Below, one piece after another: positions 24,454 through 32,736 of a DNA stretch of 64,000 nt. This DNA comes from Tenggerimyces flavus (GTDB lineage Bacteria; Actinomycetota; Actinomycetes; Propionibacteriales; Actinopolymorphaceae), in assembly GCF_016907715.1 (NCBI RefSeq), contig NZ_JAFBCM010000001.1, positions 1,550,001-1,614,000 on the forward strand, given 5' to 3'. The first letter of the stretch is position 1. Every line of letters begins with the position of its first letter. The notes beneath the pieces were generated by a model. It was given only the letters and a program-made list of their open reading frames with translations. It searched no databases and was not told where the DNA came from. The position numbers and the translations under genes are program-made.

Positions 24454-24559
24454 TTTACGCCGGGTAGACGCCAGGTCATGTGGCCACTGGCCGGGTGAGG
24501 CGACCACCTGCAGCCCCACCCCAGGGCGTTCGCCGGGGACGGCTGCCTATTGTGGCCGG

Positions 24560-25606
24560 ATGCAGTCCTCCGGCGACCTCGCTCAGGCGGTCGAACCGGG
24601 TCCGCGCGTCGTCGACGGCGCCGTGACCTGGGGTTTTGCCGACCCCGAGCACGAGCTCGCCGGCGTCCGGCTGGTGCAGGAGCTCGGCGTTCCGGGCGAC
24701 CTGCTCGACTTCCGGCGCGTCCCCGGCGGCTGGGCGCTCACGCTGGAGGCGCTCGCGGTCCTGCGGATGGAGTACCGCCTGGAGCTGCGGGCCGGCAGCG
24801 GCGAACGGCAGGAGCTCTGCGACCCGGCCAACCCGCTCCGTGCGCCCGGCGCGTTCGGCGAGAAGTCGGTGCTCGAGCTGCCCGGCTACGTCCCGCCCGA
24901 CTGGCTCGCGACGACGGTCGACGGAACGTACGACGACCTCGCCTTCCCCGCCGAGGAGCTCGGCGGAGAGATCCACGTCCGCGTCTGGACCCCGGCGAAC
25001 GCGAGCGGCAAGCTGCCGATGGTCGTCGCCCACGACGGACCGGAGTACGACCGGCTCGCGCAGTTCACCACGTTCGCCGCCGCGAAGCTCCCACCGCTCC
25101 GCGTCGCCCTCGTCGCGCCCGGCGACCGCAACCGCTGGTACTCCGCGAACCCCGCCTACGCGACCGCGATGGCCACGACCGTCCTCCCCGCGCTCGCCGA
25201 GCTCACCGAGGGCCGCCCGATCGGCCTCGGCGTCAGCCTCGGCGCGCTCGCGATGATGCACCTGCACCGGACCCATCCCGACACGTTCGCCGGGCTGTTC
25301 CTGCAGTCCGGTTCGTTCTTCACGCCGGAGCTGGATCCCCAGGAACGCGACTTCTCCGGCTTCGCGCCCGTCGCCGCGTTCGTCGCCAGCCTCGCCGAGG
25401 GCGCCAGACCGATACCGGTCACGATCACGTGTGGAACGGTCGAGGAGAACCTCGCGAACAACCGCCGGCTGGCGGACGTGCTGCGTGCACAGGGCTATCC
25501 GGTCAACCTGGTCGAGGTCCCCGACGCCCACAACTTCGTCGCCTGGCGCGACGCGCTCGATCCCGCTCTGACCGAACTCATCAACGCGGTCTTGACGCGC
25601 CAGTAA
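24560..25606 (+). CDS. Enterochelin-esterase-like alpha/beta hydrolase
   Basis: A 348-residue protein. An N-terminal early-set domain (about residues 15-110) is joined to an esterase domain of the PF00756 type. The nucleophile elbow is GLGVSLGALAMMHLH (GxSxG) and a likely catalytic His is in VPDAHNFVAWRDAL. An Asp pocket is in MVVAHDGPEYDRL. Family members hydrolyse ester bonds, in some cases of siderophores or glycan esters. It is followed 10 bases later by a second esterase-like gene and then an ATP-grasp gene, forming a three-gene operon. Confidence 0.82.
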   Translation: MQSSGDLAQAVEPGPRVVDGAVTWGFADPEHELAGVRLVQELGVPGDLLDFRRVPGGWALTLEALAVLRMEYRLELRAGSGERQELCDPANPLRAPGAFGEKSVLELPGYVPPDWLATTVDGTYDDLAFPAEELGGEIHVRVWTPANASGKLPMVVAHDGPEYDRLAQFTTFAAAKLPPLRVALVAPGDRNRWYSANPAYATAMATTVLPALAELTEGRPIGLGVSLGALAMMHLHRTHPDTFAGLFLQSGSFFTPELDPQERDFSGFAPVAAFVASLAEGARPIPVTITCGTVEENLANNRRLADVLRAQGYPVNLVEVPDAHNFVAWRDALDPALTELINAVLTRQ

Positions 25607-25616
25607 CGTAAGCCGG

Positions 25617-26366
25617 GTGACTCGGCGCGATGTGGTGACCCTCCCGGCCCCGCAGGTGAGCGGCGCCGGCACGGTGATCGCGTACGGGCACTTCGGCCGG
25701 CCGTTGCTGGTGTTCCCCTCCGAGCAGGGGCGGGCCTGGGACTTCGAGAACAACGGGATGCTGGACGCGGTCCGCGGACTCGTGGACGGCGGCCGGGTGA
25801 AGATCTACTGCGTCGACTCCCACGACAGCTCGAGCTGGTCGAACGAGTCGGTGCCGCTGGAGGAACGCGCCCGCCAGCACGTCGCGTACGAGGGCTGGAT
25901 CCTCGAGCAGGTGCTCCCGTTCATCGACGCCGACTCCGGCGGGTCGGTGCAGGAGGTCATGACGTTCGGCGCCTCGCTCGGCGCCTTCCACGCACTCACG
26001 TTCGCGCTGCGGCGGGCGGACCGGTTCCCGTTGGCGCTGTGCCTGTCCGGCAGCTACGACCCGTCGCTGTGGAACGGCTGGGGCGAGCGCGGCGACCTGG
26101 CGTACTTCACCAACCCGACCGACTTCGTGCCGCACCTGTCCGGCGACCATCTGTCCTGGCTGCGGTCGCGGCTGTCGATCCTGCTGGTGGTCGGGCAGGG
26201 CATGTGGGAGGACACGACGGGATCGTTGCCGTCGACGTACCGGATGGCGAATCTGCTGAAGGAGAAGGGGATTCGCTGCGAGCTCGACGTGTGGGGACAC
26301 GACGTTCCGCACGACTGGCCGTCGTGGCGGGCGCAGCTCGCCTATCACCTGCCGAGGTTCTGCTGA
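25617..26366 (+). CDS. Esterase-family alpha/beta hydrolase
   Basis: A 249-residue hydrolase. HFGRPLLVFPSEQG is at the start, the nucleophile elbow is MTFGASLGAFHALTFALR (GxSxG), and LCLSGSYD follows. The C-terminal WGHDVPHDWPSWRAQLAYHLPRF carries the likely catalytic His. No signal peptide is present, so it is cytoplasmic. The GTG start is 10 bases after the previous stop and the ATP-grasp gene begins 22 bases after its own stop. The two esterases differ in sequence and are not recent duplicates. Confidence 0.8.
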   Translation: MTRRDVVTLPAPQVSGAGTVIAYGHFGRPLLVFPSEQGRAWDFENNGMLDAVRGLVDGGRVKIYCVDSHDSSSWSNESVPLEERARQHVAYEGWILEQVLPFIDADSGGSVQEVMTFGASLGAFHALTFALRRADRFPLALCLSGSYDPSLWNGWGERGDLAYFTNPTDFVPHLSGDHLSWLRSRLSILLVVGQGMWEDTTGSLPSTYRMANLLKEKGIRCELDVWGHDVPHDWPSWRAQLAYHLPRFC

Positions 26367-26388
26367 CTTTCTTGCTGGAGGAGGGCAC

Positions 26389-27639
26389 ATGGCGCGTCGG
26401 GATCGCACCGAGCATCTGATCGGTCTGCTGCTGGGGACCGAGGAGGACTGGCCGCGGGCGTTCGAGGAACTCGTTCGCCGGCTCGGCCCGGTGCCCGACG
26501 CGTCGGGGCGGCCGCACACGTTGGAGACCGAACGGATCACGATCGAGCCGTTCGACCTGCGCGCGGTGCCCCGGCACGACGTGGTGATCGACCGGCTCGC
26601 GTACTGGTACTACGTGCCGCGGGAGTGGTTGAAGAAGGCCGCGTTGATGGACGACGTGTATCTGCTCAACAGTCCTTTTACCTTCCAGTCGATGGAGAAG
26701 CACGCGGCTTACTGCGCGATGATCCGGCTCGGGCTGAAGGTGCCTCCGACCTGGTTGGTGCCGTACAAGCACCCGGTGGAGAACGCGCGTTGGGCTTACA
26801 CGGCTGCGAAGTACAACCTCCCGTTCGACCTGGACTCGGTGGCCGCTGAGGTCGGGTATCCGCTGTTCATGAAGCCGTACGACGGGGGTGCCTGGGTGGG
26901 GGTCTCGCGGATCACGAATCCGGATGAGCTGCATCGCGCGTACGACGAGTCGGGTGAGCGGCTGATGCACCTGCAGGCTTCGGTGGAGGGGTACGACGTT
27001 TTCGCGCGCTCGTTGACGATTGGCGCCGAGACGATGGTGATGAACTTCCGGCCCGATCTGCCGATGCACGAGCGTTATGCCGTGTCGCACGACTTCCTGT
27101 CGCCCTCGGCTGGGTCTGAGGTTTTGAAGATCTCGCGGTTGATCAACGCGTTCTTCCGTTGGGAGTTCAACTCCTGCGAGTCGTTGGTACGTGGCGATTC
27201 GGTGCATCCGATCGACTACGCGAACGCTTGTCCGGACATCGCGATCACGTCCTTGCACTACTACTTCCCTTGGGCCATCTCTGCTTTGTTGAAGTGGACC
27301 GCTTTCTGCGCTGTTTCGCGCCGTCAACCACGGCTTGACTTGGACACGGCGCGGTACTTCGACGTGGCGGATCGGGAGGATCTGTCGTACTCGGAGAAGC
27401 TTTCCCTGTATGGGGATTTGGCGGAGGAGTACTTCGAGACGGCTCGGTATCAGGAGTTCTGCGCGACCTCGTTGGCGTCACTGGACTCGATCGTGCGCGA
27501 CTGGGTGTCGTCGCCGGACTTCGACACACTGCTCGTGGACACGGTGCGGGCGACCTATCCGAGCTTCGAGCACGACCGCTTCGTCGCCCACTTCCGCGGC
27601 CTGATCGGGTTGTGGGTCGCGGACAACGCCGCAGTCTGA
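26389..27639 (+). CDS. ATP-grasp-like protein of the esterase operon
   Basis: A 416-residue protein with ATP-grasp features. VYLLNSPFTFQSMEKHAAYCAMIRLG resembles the A-loop entrance. AEVGYPLFMKPYDGGAWVGVSRI supplies the ATP-binding lysine (KPYDGG), and later MVMNFRPDLPMHERYAV lies in the core. ATP-grasp enzymes join a carboxylate to an amine or thiol through an acyl phosphate. The C-terminal 150 residues have no motif I recognise. A strong GGAGGAGG lies before the ATG. Coupled with two esterases it may build or remodel a small ester- or amide-linked metabolite. Confidence 0.7.
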   Translation: MARRDRTEHLIGLLLGTEEDWPRAFEELVRRLGPVPDASGRPHTLETERITIEPFDLRAVPRHDVVIDRLAYWYYVPREWLKKAALMDDVYLLNSPFTFQSMEKHAAYCAMIRLGLKVPPTWLVPYKHPVENARWAYTAAKYNLPFDLDSVAAEVGYPLFMKPYDGGAWVGVSRITNPDELHRAYDESGERLMHLQASVEGYDVFARSLTIGAETMVMNFRPDLPMHERYAVSHDFLSPSAGSEVLKISRLINAFFRWEFNSCESLVRGDSVHPIDYANACPDIAITSLHYYFPWAISALLKWTAFCAVSRRQPRLDLDTARYFDVADREDLSYSEKLSLYGDLAEEYFETARYQEFCATSLASLDSIVRDWVSSPDFDTLLVDTVRATYPSFEHDRFVAHFRGLIGLWVADNAAV

Positions 27640-27732
27640 TTTCCTCCAGTTTGTCATAGACACTCCGTAAACACGTGATCCAGAGTTGTCGGTCCGCTCA
27701 CCTACCGTGGAGAGGGATCAACAGGAGGTAGC

Positions 27733-28815
27733 GTGGCGATCGGGGCGACGGTTGCAAAGGTCGGGACGCGGCGAGGCGTGGTCAGCGCCTACGTGTCGGG
27801 CGAATCGCTGGAGCTGGTGCGCGAGGCTAGGCGGATCGCCGGTCGGGTCACGCTGGTCGGGAAGTCCGGACTTAAAGCCATAACTCAGTTGTCGAGGGCA
27901 AGAGATCTTGAGAACGTGGACCTCGACCCCGGCACCTATGTTGGTCGCAGCGACCCGCCAGAGGGCCTGCTGCCCCTCGACTGGGACGAGCTGAGGCTCG
28001 ACTGGGAGAAGCAACAACGGCTGCACCGACTCGACGTCGTCCGAGCGGAAGGGACGTTCGTCCCCAAGGGAGACTTCGACGCGCTCCGCGAGGCGTTCAC
28101 GAAGACCGTCGACGCCGGTGCCGTGCGGGTGGTCAGCTTGCACGGCTGGTGGCTTCACTCCGCGGGACTTCAGGACCTTCTCGTGCTCGTTCGTCACTGC
28201 GACGAGGCTCTGGGCTTCGTCCTGGCCGGTCTCTTTGACCCGCTCGAGGCGGCCGGTGCTGTGGACGGCCTACGAGAGCTGCTCGACGAAGCGTCGCCTA
28301 CGGCCCGGCGGGTCGAGCTCCTGAGAACAGATCTCGCAGGGATCGGGTTCGCCGCGGCTGGCGGCGCCCTCGGGTCGATCGGTCTTGGGACGAGCTCTCG
28401 GCATCACGGCCTTCCGCTCCTGCGTCAGGCTCGGGAGGCCTACGAGCAGCGGAAGGGCATTCCCCGTGTCTTCGTCCCGGCCCTTCTCGCGTGGAAGAAG
28501 GGCACCGAGCTCGGTGCCCTCGCGCCGTTCGACGGTGCGGGGATCACGAACTGCTCATGTCTTCCCTGTGACGGTCGCGATCTCCTCCGGTTCGACCAGG
28601 AATACAAGGGAAATCTCCCTGCAGGCGTTCGAGAGGATGCGCGCGCTCACGACCTGTACACGGTGTTCGAACTCGCCAAGACCGTGCTCAACTCACGCGA
28701 TCCGCTGGCGACCTGGGTGGAGGAATGTCGTAGGGCTGAGCGGGTCGCGCTGGGAATTCACAGCGCGTATCGGATCGATCTGACGGTGCCGCCGTCGGTC
28801 AGGGCGTGGAAGTAA
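27733..28815 (+). CDS. Hypothetical protein with tRNA-guanine-transglycosylase-like zinc site
   Basis: A 360-residue protein of unknown function. The C-terminal part has C274-S-C276-L-P-C279 and then H306, a CxCxxC-x26-H pattern. This nearly equals the Zn2+ site of tRNA-guanine transglycosylases (CxCxxC-x25-H). Alternating strands and helices before it (VRVVSLHGWWLHSAGLQDLL, VLAGLFDPLEAAGAVDGL, IGFAAAGGALGSIGLG) fit a TIM barrel. LDPGTYVGRSDPP near residue 64 could carry an active-site Asp. Relatives include Q/archaeosine enzymes and DpdA of DNA modification. The GTG start has GGAGG five bases upstream. It overlaps the convergent neighbour by 17 bases. Confidence 0.6.
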   Translation: MAIGATVAKVGTRRGVVSAYVSGESLELVREARRIAGRVTLVGKSGLKAITQLSRARDLENVDLDPGTYVGRSDPPEGLLPLDWDELRLDWEKQQRLHRLDVVRAEGTFVPKGDFDALREAFTKTVDAGAVRVVSLHGWWLHSAGLQDLLVLVRHCDEALGFVLAGLFDPLEAAGAVDGLRELLDEASPTARRVELLRTDLAGIGFAAAGGALGSIGLGTSSRHHGLPLLRQAREAYEQRKGIPRVFVPALLAWKKGTELGALAPFDGAGITNCSCLPCDGRDLLRFDQEYKGNLPAGVREDARAHDLYTVFELAKTVLNSRDPLATWVEECRRAERVALGIHSAYRIDLTVPPSVRAWK

Positions 28816-29317
28816 CAGCGCCTTCGAGCCAAGCGGCGTAGACGGTTTCGAGCAGTTCCCACTCACGTGCGTTGAAACGCGCGCCGGCGACGCGTGGCCC
28901 AGCGCCGAGGAGCAACCCTTGCTCGACGTGGACAACGCCTTGGTCGAGCATCGCCGCGTCAACAGTGGTTGCGACCACGTCGGAGTTGGCGTCGACGAGA
29001 ACCGCTCGTGAGGCATAGCCGGCTAGCAACGACGCTTGCCGTACCGCGGTCACGTGGTTGCGTTCGCGGACCAGGCATCCGATCAGGCGTGCAGGCGGTC
29101 GGAGTCCGTCGTGGCCATTGAGTCGGCTTCGATCGACAACAGGTCCGATTCCGGCTCCTTGCCGCCGCTCGTGCTCCACCTCGTCGACCTCGATCGATGC
29201 AAGGAACCGCACCCCCCCGAAGTGCACCGGACCGACGACTAGGCCCGGCCATCCCAGGAGCTCAGCCGCACGAACCGCATCGACGGGCTCGACACCTGGC
29301 ACGAACATAAGAAACAT
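28799..29317 (-). CDS. Hypothetical protein of the transglycosylase-like island
   Basis: A 172-residue soluble protein I do not recognise. It has beta-rich opening strands (FLMFVPGVEPVDAVRAAELL, VVGPVHFGGVRFLASI) and a more helical second half ending FNAREWELLETVYAAWLEG. No transmembrane helix or signal peptide is present. The ATG at 29317 is used; another in-frame ATG at 29308 is equally possible, and neither has a Shine-Dalgarno. It diverges from the small regulator-like gene and converges, with overlap, on the transglycosylase-like gene. The arrangement suggests a functional unit of three. Confidence 0.55.
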   Translation of the reverse strand: MFLMFVPGVEPVDAVRAAELLGWPGLVVGPVHFGGVRFLASIEVDEVEHERRQGAGIGPVVDRSRLNGHDGLRPPARLIGCLVRERNHVTAVRQASLLAGYASRAVLVDANSDVVATTVDAAMLDQGVVHVEQGLLLGAGPRVAGARFNAREWELLETVYAAWLEGAVTSTP

Positions 29318-29350
29318 TGTTTCAAAGTTATGACCTGTAGGGGAGGCGCC

Positions 29351-29629
29351 ATGCCGACGAATCGGCCTCACGGGGCTGGTAGGCGCGGCCCAGTCGCACG
29401 TGAACCGGTCCTGTCGCCAACGGGCTACCGGATCAGTGAGAGAACGAAGTTCGAGCTCGTCGCGGCAATGTCGTACACAGGTGCGACGACGCTGCAAGCT
29501 GTGATTGACATCGCCGTCGCAGAGTTCCTTGAGCGGATGGGGACGACACCTGGCTACAAGGCGACGCTGCGTACCTCCGCGGCTGAGCGACTGCGTCGCG
29601 GGCTCCCTGTACCGCAGTCGAACGACTGA
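29351..29629 (+). CDS. Small ribbon-helix-helix-like protein
   Basis: A 92-residue protein. A basic N-terminal tail (RPHGAGRRGPVAREP) precedes YRISERTKFELVAAMSYTG and TTLQAVIDIAVAEFLERM, which has the strand-helix-helix spacing of Arc/MetJ-type DNA-binding proteins. It is likely a repressor of the divergent gene 33 bases away, or an antitoxin-like partner. GGGAGG precedes the ATG at 29351. This assignment is by pattern only. Confidence 0.5.
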   Translation: MPTNRPHGAGRRGPVAREPVLSPTGYRISERTKFELVAAMSYTGATTLQAVIDIAVAEFLERMGTTPGYKATLRTSAAERLRRGLPVPQSND

Positions 29630-29634
29630 GTCAG

Positions 29635-30675
29635 CTACTCGTCGGTCTGGGTGACCTTCGATAGCCCGCGCGGCGAGTCGGGGTCGAGGCCGAGCCGGCG
29701 GGCGAGCGTCTCGACGATCAGCTGCGCGGGCACGACCGTGGCCAGCGGGGCGACGGCCTCGGGCAGGTCGGGTCCGGGTACGTGCAGCGTCGAGGCGGTC
29801 GCGAACGCCTCGTCGCCGCCGATGCCGATCGTCGCCGCGCCGCGTTCGCGCAGGTCAGCGGCCACTTCGGTGAGGCCGTCGAGGACCGGGCCGTCGGGCG
29901 GGGCGACGACGATCGCGACGATGTCGTGGTCGACGACCGCGATCGGGCCGTGCCTGAGGTCGGCGTACGACAGGCCGCGGACAGGACGCAGGCAGGTCTC
30001 CTCGAGCTTCAGCGCCACCTCGAGCGCGGTGCCGAACAGCAGCCCTCGGCCGGACACCAGCGTCTCCTGGGTCAGGGCGATCTTCGCGGCCGCCTCCTCG
30101 ACGCCCGCCGCTTCGGCGGCTAGGCGGGCCATCTCCTGCGGAGCGCGGTCGAGGTCCTCGTCGAGCTCGGTGGGCTTCGGTGCGAGCGCGGTCGCGAGGA
30201 CGGCCATCGCGGCGAGCTGGGTCGTGTACGTCTTGGTGGCCGGCACGGCTCGTTCGACACCCGCGTGGGTGACCAGCGCGAGGTCGGCTGCCTCGGCGAG
30301 GGCTGAGGCGCCGTCGTTCGTCACCGCCACCGTCCGGGCACCGCAGTCGGCTGCCCAGGTGAGCGTCTCGATGATCTCCTTGGTCTCGCCGGACTGGGAG
30401 ACGCAGACGACGAGAGCGTCGGAGAGGTCCAGGTTCGCGTGGTAGTGGGTCGCCACGCTCGGCGCGGCCAGCGCGGCCGGCCGGTGCGCGTGCGTCTCCA
30501 TCAGGTAGCGCCCGTAGATCGCGGCGTTGTCGGAGCTGCCGCGGGCGACGAACAGGACGTGCCGGCAGCCCTCCGCCAGCCTGGCCAGGTCAGCGCGGAG
30601 CGGCTTGAGTGCCTCGAGAGTCCGCGCGACGGCCTCCGGCTGCTCGGCGATCTCGGTCGCCATCTGCGTCGTCAT
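29635..30675 (-). CDS. SIS-domain sugar-phosphate isomerase/deaminase-like protein
   Basis: A 346-residue protein with two SIS domains, like the isomerase half of glucosamine-6-phosphate synthase or the AgaS/FrlB group. The first has LFVARGSSDNAAIYGRYL and VCVSQSGETKEIIETL. The second has LVSGRGLLFGTALEVALKLEE and LRHGPIAVVD. It probably interconverts or deaminates an amino-sugar phosphate. AGGAGG six bases before the ATG at 30675 fixes the start. It diverges from a GntR/UTRA regulator, the usual partner of amino-sugar operons. Confidence 0.82.
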   Translation of the reverse strand: MTTQMATEIAEQPEAVARTLEALKPLRADLARLAEGCRHVLFVARGSSDNAAIYGRYLMETHAHRPAALAAPSVATHYHANLDLSDALVVCVSQSGETKEIIETLTWAADCGARTVAVTNDGASALAEAADLALVTHAGVERAVPATKTYTTQLAAMAVLATALAPKPTELDEDLDRAPQEMARLAAEAAGVEEAAAKIALTQETLVSGRGLLFGTALEVALKLEETCLRPVRGLSYADLRHGPIAVVDHDIVAIVVAPPDGPVLDGLTEVAADLRERGAATIGIGGDEAFATASTLHVPGPDLPEAVAPLATVVPAQLIVETLARRLGLDPDSPRGLSKVTQTDE

Positions 30676-30755
30676 GCGGTGCCTCCTGCTCGTCAAACGT
30701 CCTGGCGCGGAAGCTACCTGCATCGTTTCGACCGTGTCGAGAACGGGACGGCAAC

Positions 30756-30765
30756 ATCACGTGAT
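30756..30765. promoter_or_regulatory. Short palindrome in SIS/GntR divergent promoter
   Basis: ATCACGTGAT is a perfect ten-base palindrome midway between the two divergent genes. A GntR/UTRA protein could bind it, but it is short and lacks the TGGTCTAGACCA form of DasR/NagR sites. Confidence 0.3.
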
Positions 30766-30821
30766 CCGCTGTGGACCACTACAGACCAGCGCAGATGCCG
30801 CGGCGGCCGTATCGTGTCGGG

Positions 30822-31598
30822 ATGACGCGAACGGGTTCGGGGCCGCGCGTGATTCTTGATGGGCCGGTGCCGAAGCATGTGCAGCTGAGGGAGATCCTCG
30901 AGGCCCTCGTCACGCGTGAGCTGGGGCCGGACCGCGCCATCCCGTCGGAGCGGGAGCTGATGGTCGAGTACGGGGTCTCGCGGATGACCGTCCGGGAGGC
31001 CATCGGCCAGCTGGTCGCCGAAGGCAGGCTCTATCGCGTACGGGGCAAGGGGACGTTCGTCGCCGCGCCCCGCGTCGACTCGATGCTCGAGCTCACCAGC
31101 TTCACCGAGGACATGCGCCGCCGGGGGCACGAGCCGTCCACGGTCGTCCTCCGAAGCGTCGAGCTCGTCCCACCCCTCGTCGTACGCCGCGCGCTCAGGC
31201 TCGGCCCAAGCGACACTGCCTACCGCATCGAGCGACTCCGCATAGCCGACGGCATCCCGATGGCCCTGGAGGACGGCTGGTACGTCGCCGAACCCCTCCC
31301 CGGCCTCCTCGACCGCGACCTGTCCGGCTCCCTCTACACGATGCTCGCCCGAACGTACGGCGTCGTCATCGACGGCGCCAAACAGTCCCTCCGAAGCGAG
31401 ATCGCCGACGCCCAGACAGCAAGGATCCTCGGCTGCCCCGTCGGCGCACCCCTCCTCGTCCTCGACCGCACCTCATCCGCAGGCACCAAGCCGGTCGAGC
31501 GCATCGTCTCCTGGTACCGAGGCGATCGCTACCAGGTCCACATCGACCTCGCCCGCCTCAGCGGCCCCGACGGCACCCCCTGGCAGCGCAGTCGGTGA
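30822..31598 (+). CDS. GntR-family regulator with UTRA domain (HutC subfamily)
   Basis: A 258-residue regulator. An N-terminal winged helix (about residues 15-80: PSERELMVEYGVSRMTVREAIGQLVAEGRLYRVRGKGTFV) is followed by a UTRA effector domain. The effector domain carries GIPMALEDGWYVAEPLPGLL and the C-terminal VERIVSWYRGDRYQVHIDL. UTRA proteins sense sugar or amino-sugar phosphates. The start at 30822 is preferred since the upstream frame reads into the promoter region. It is divergent to the SIS gene, whose product or substrate is the likely ligand. Confidence 0.85.
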   Translation: MTRTGSGPRVILDGPVPKHVQLREILEALVTRELGPDRAIPSERELMVEYGVSRMTVREAIGQLVAEGRLYRVRGKGTFVAAPRVDSMLELTSFTEDMRRRGHEPSTVVLRSVELVPPLVVRRALRLGPSDTAYRIERLRIADGIPMALEDGWYVAEPLPGLLDRDLSGSLYTMLARTYGVVIDGAKQSLRSEIADAQTARILGCPVGAPLLVLDRTSSAGTKPVERIVSWYRGDRYQVHIDLARLSGPDGTPWQRSR

Positions 31599-31671
31599 CC
31601 AGCCGCAAGGTCGGCGGAGTGGTCCAGCCATACTGGTCAGGTAGGTAGGGACCATTTCGAGGAGTGCCGCC

Positions 31672-32703
31672 ATGCCGATTGCCACCCCTGAGGCCTATGC
31701 CGAGATGCTCGACCGCGCCAAGGGCGGCGCGTTCGCTTATCCCGCGATCAATGTCACCTCGTCGCAGACGCTGAACGCCGCGCTGCGTGGGTTCGCCGAG
31801 GCGGAGAGCGACGGCATCGTCCAGATCTCCACGGGCGGCGCGGAGTACCTCGCCGGCTCCTCGATCAAGGACATGGTCACCGGGAGCGTCGCATTCGCCG
31901 CGTACGCCCACGAGGTCGCGAAGAAGTACCCGGTCACGGTCGCGCTGCACACCGACCACTGCCCGAAGGACAAGCTCGACGGGTTCGTCCGCCCGCTGCT
32001 GGAGATCTCGGCCGAGCGGGTCAAGAACGGTGAGAACCCGCTCTTCCAGTCCCACATGTGGGACGGCTCCGCGGTGCCGCTGGAGGAGAACCTCTCGATC
32101 GCCAAGGAGCTGCTGGCCCAGGCCGCTGCCGCCAAGATCATCCTCGAGATCGAGGTCGGCGTGGTCGGCGGCGAAGAGGACGGCATCGTTGGCGCGATCG
32201 ACGAGAAGCTGTACACGACGGTGGCGGACGGCACCCGTACGGCCGAGGTACTGGGGCTGGGCGAGAACGGCCGGTACATCACGGCGCTGACGTTCGGCAA
32301 CGTGCACGGCGTCTACAAGCCGGGCAACGTGAAGCTGCGGCCGGAGATCCTCAAGGAGATCCAGGACGCGGTAGGCGCCAAGTACGGCAAGGACAAGCCG
32401 TTCGACCTCGTCTTCCACGGCGGGTCGGGCTCGCTGCTCGAGGAGATCCGCGCGGCGCTCGACTATGGCGTGGTGAAGATGAACATCGACACGGACACCC
32501 AGTACGCGTTCACCCGCGCGATCGCCGGCCACATGTTCTCCCACTACGACGGCGTGCTGAAGGTCGACGACGAGGTGGGCAGCAAGAAGCTGTACGACCC
32601 GCGCGCCTACGGCAAGGCGGCCGAGGAGAACATGGCCAAGCGCGTCGTCGAGGCCTGCGAGCACCTCCGCTCGGTGGGCACGTCGCCCTCGAAGGTCGCC
32701 TGA
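31672..32703 (+). CDS. fba: Class II fructose-1,6-bisphosphate aldolase
   Basis: A 343-residue zinc-dependent aldolase of the long class IIA type. It has FAYPAINVTSSQTLNAAL, the zinc-site VALHTDHCPKDKLDGF, LEIEVGVVGGEEDG, YITALTFGNVHGVYKPGNV, FDLVFHGGSGS and KMNIDTDTQYAF. It splits fructose-1,6-bisphosphate in glycolysis and runs in reverse in gluconeogenesis. GAGGAG precedes the ATG. In many actinomycetes fba lies near DUF3151 and purA, both found further along this window, so this is part of the conserved chromosomal backbone. Confidence 0.93.
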   Translation: MPIATPEAYAEMLDRAKGGAFAYPAINVTSSQTLNAALRGFAEAESDGIVQISTGGAEYLAGSSIKDMVTGSVAFAAYAHEVAKKYPVTVALHTDHCPKDKLDGFVRPLLEISAERVKNGENPLFQSHMWDGSAVPLEENLSIAKELLAQAAAAKIILEIEVGVVGGEEDGIVGAIDEKLYTTVADGTRTAEVLGLGENGRYITALTFGNVHGVYKPGNVKLRPEILKEIQDAVGAKYGKDKPFDLVFHGGSGSLLEEIRAALDYGVVKMNIDTDTQYAFTRAIAGHMFSHYDGVLKVDDEVGSKKLYDPRAYGKAAEENMAKRVVEACEHLRSVGTSPSKVA

Positions 32704-32736
32704 GCGCGCGGGCAGAGGCGCGGACTGTCTGCTCCA

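Noticed and set aside
27733-29629. Toxin-antitoxin reading of the three-gene island
   Set aside because: The ribbon-helix-helix-like gene could be an antitoxin, but it diverges from its neighbour and neither larger protein resembles a known toxin.
30770-30800. Possible DasR/NagR-type operator (TGGACCACTACAGACCA)
   Set aside because: The halves are not inverted and do not match TGGTCTAGACCA closely enough.
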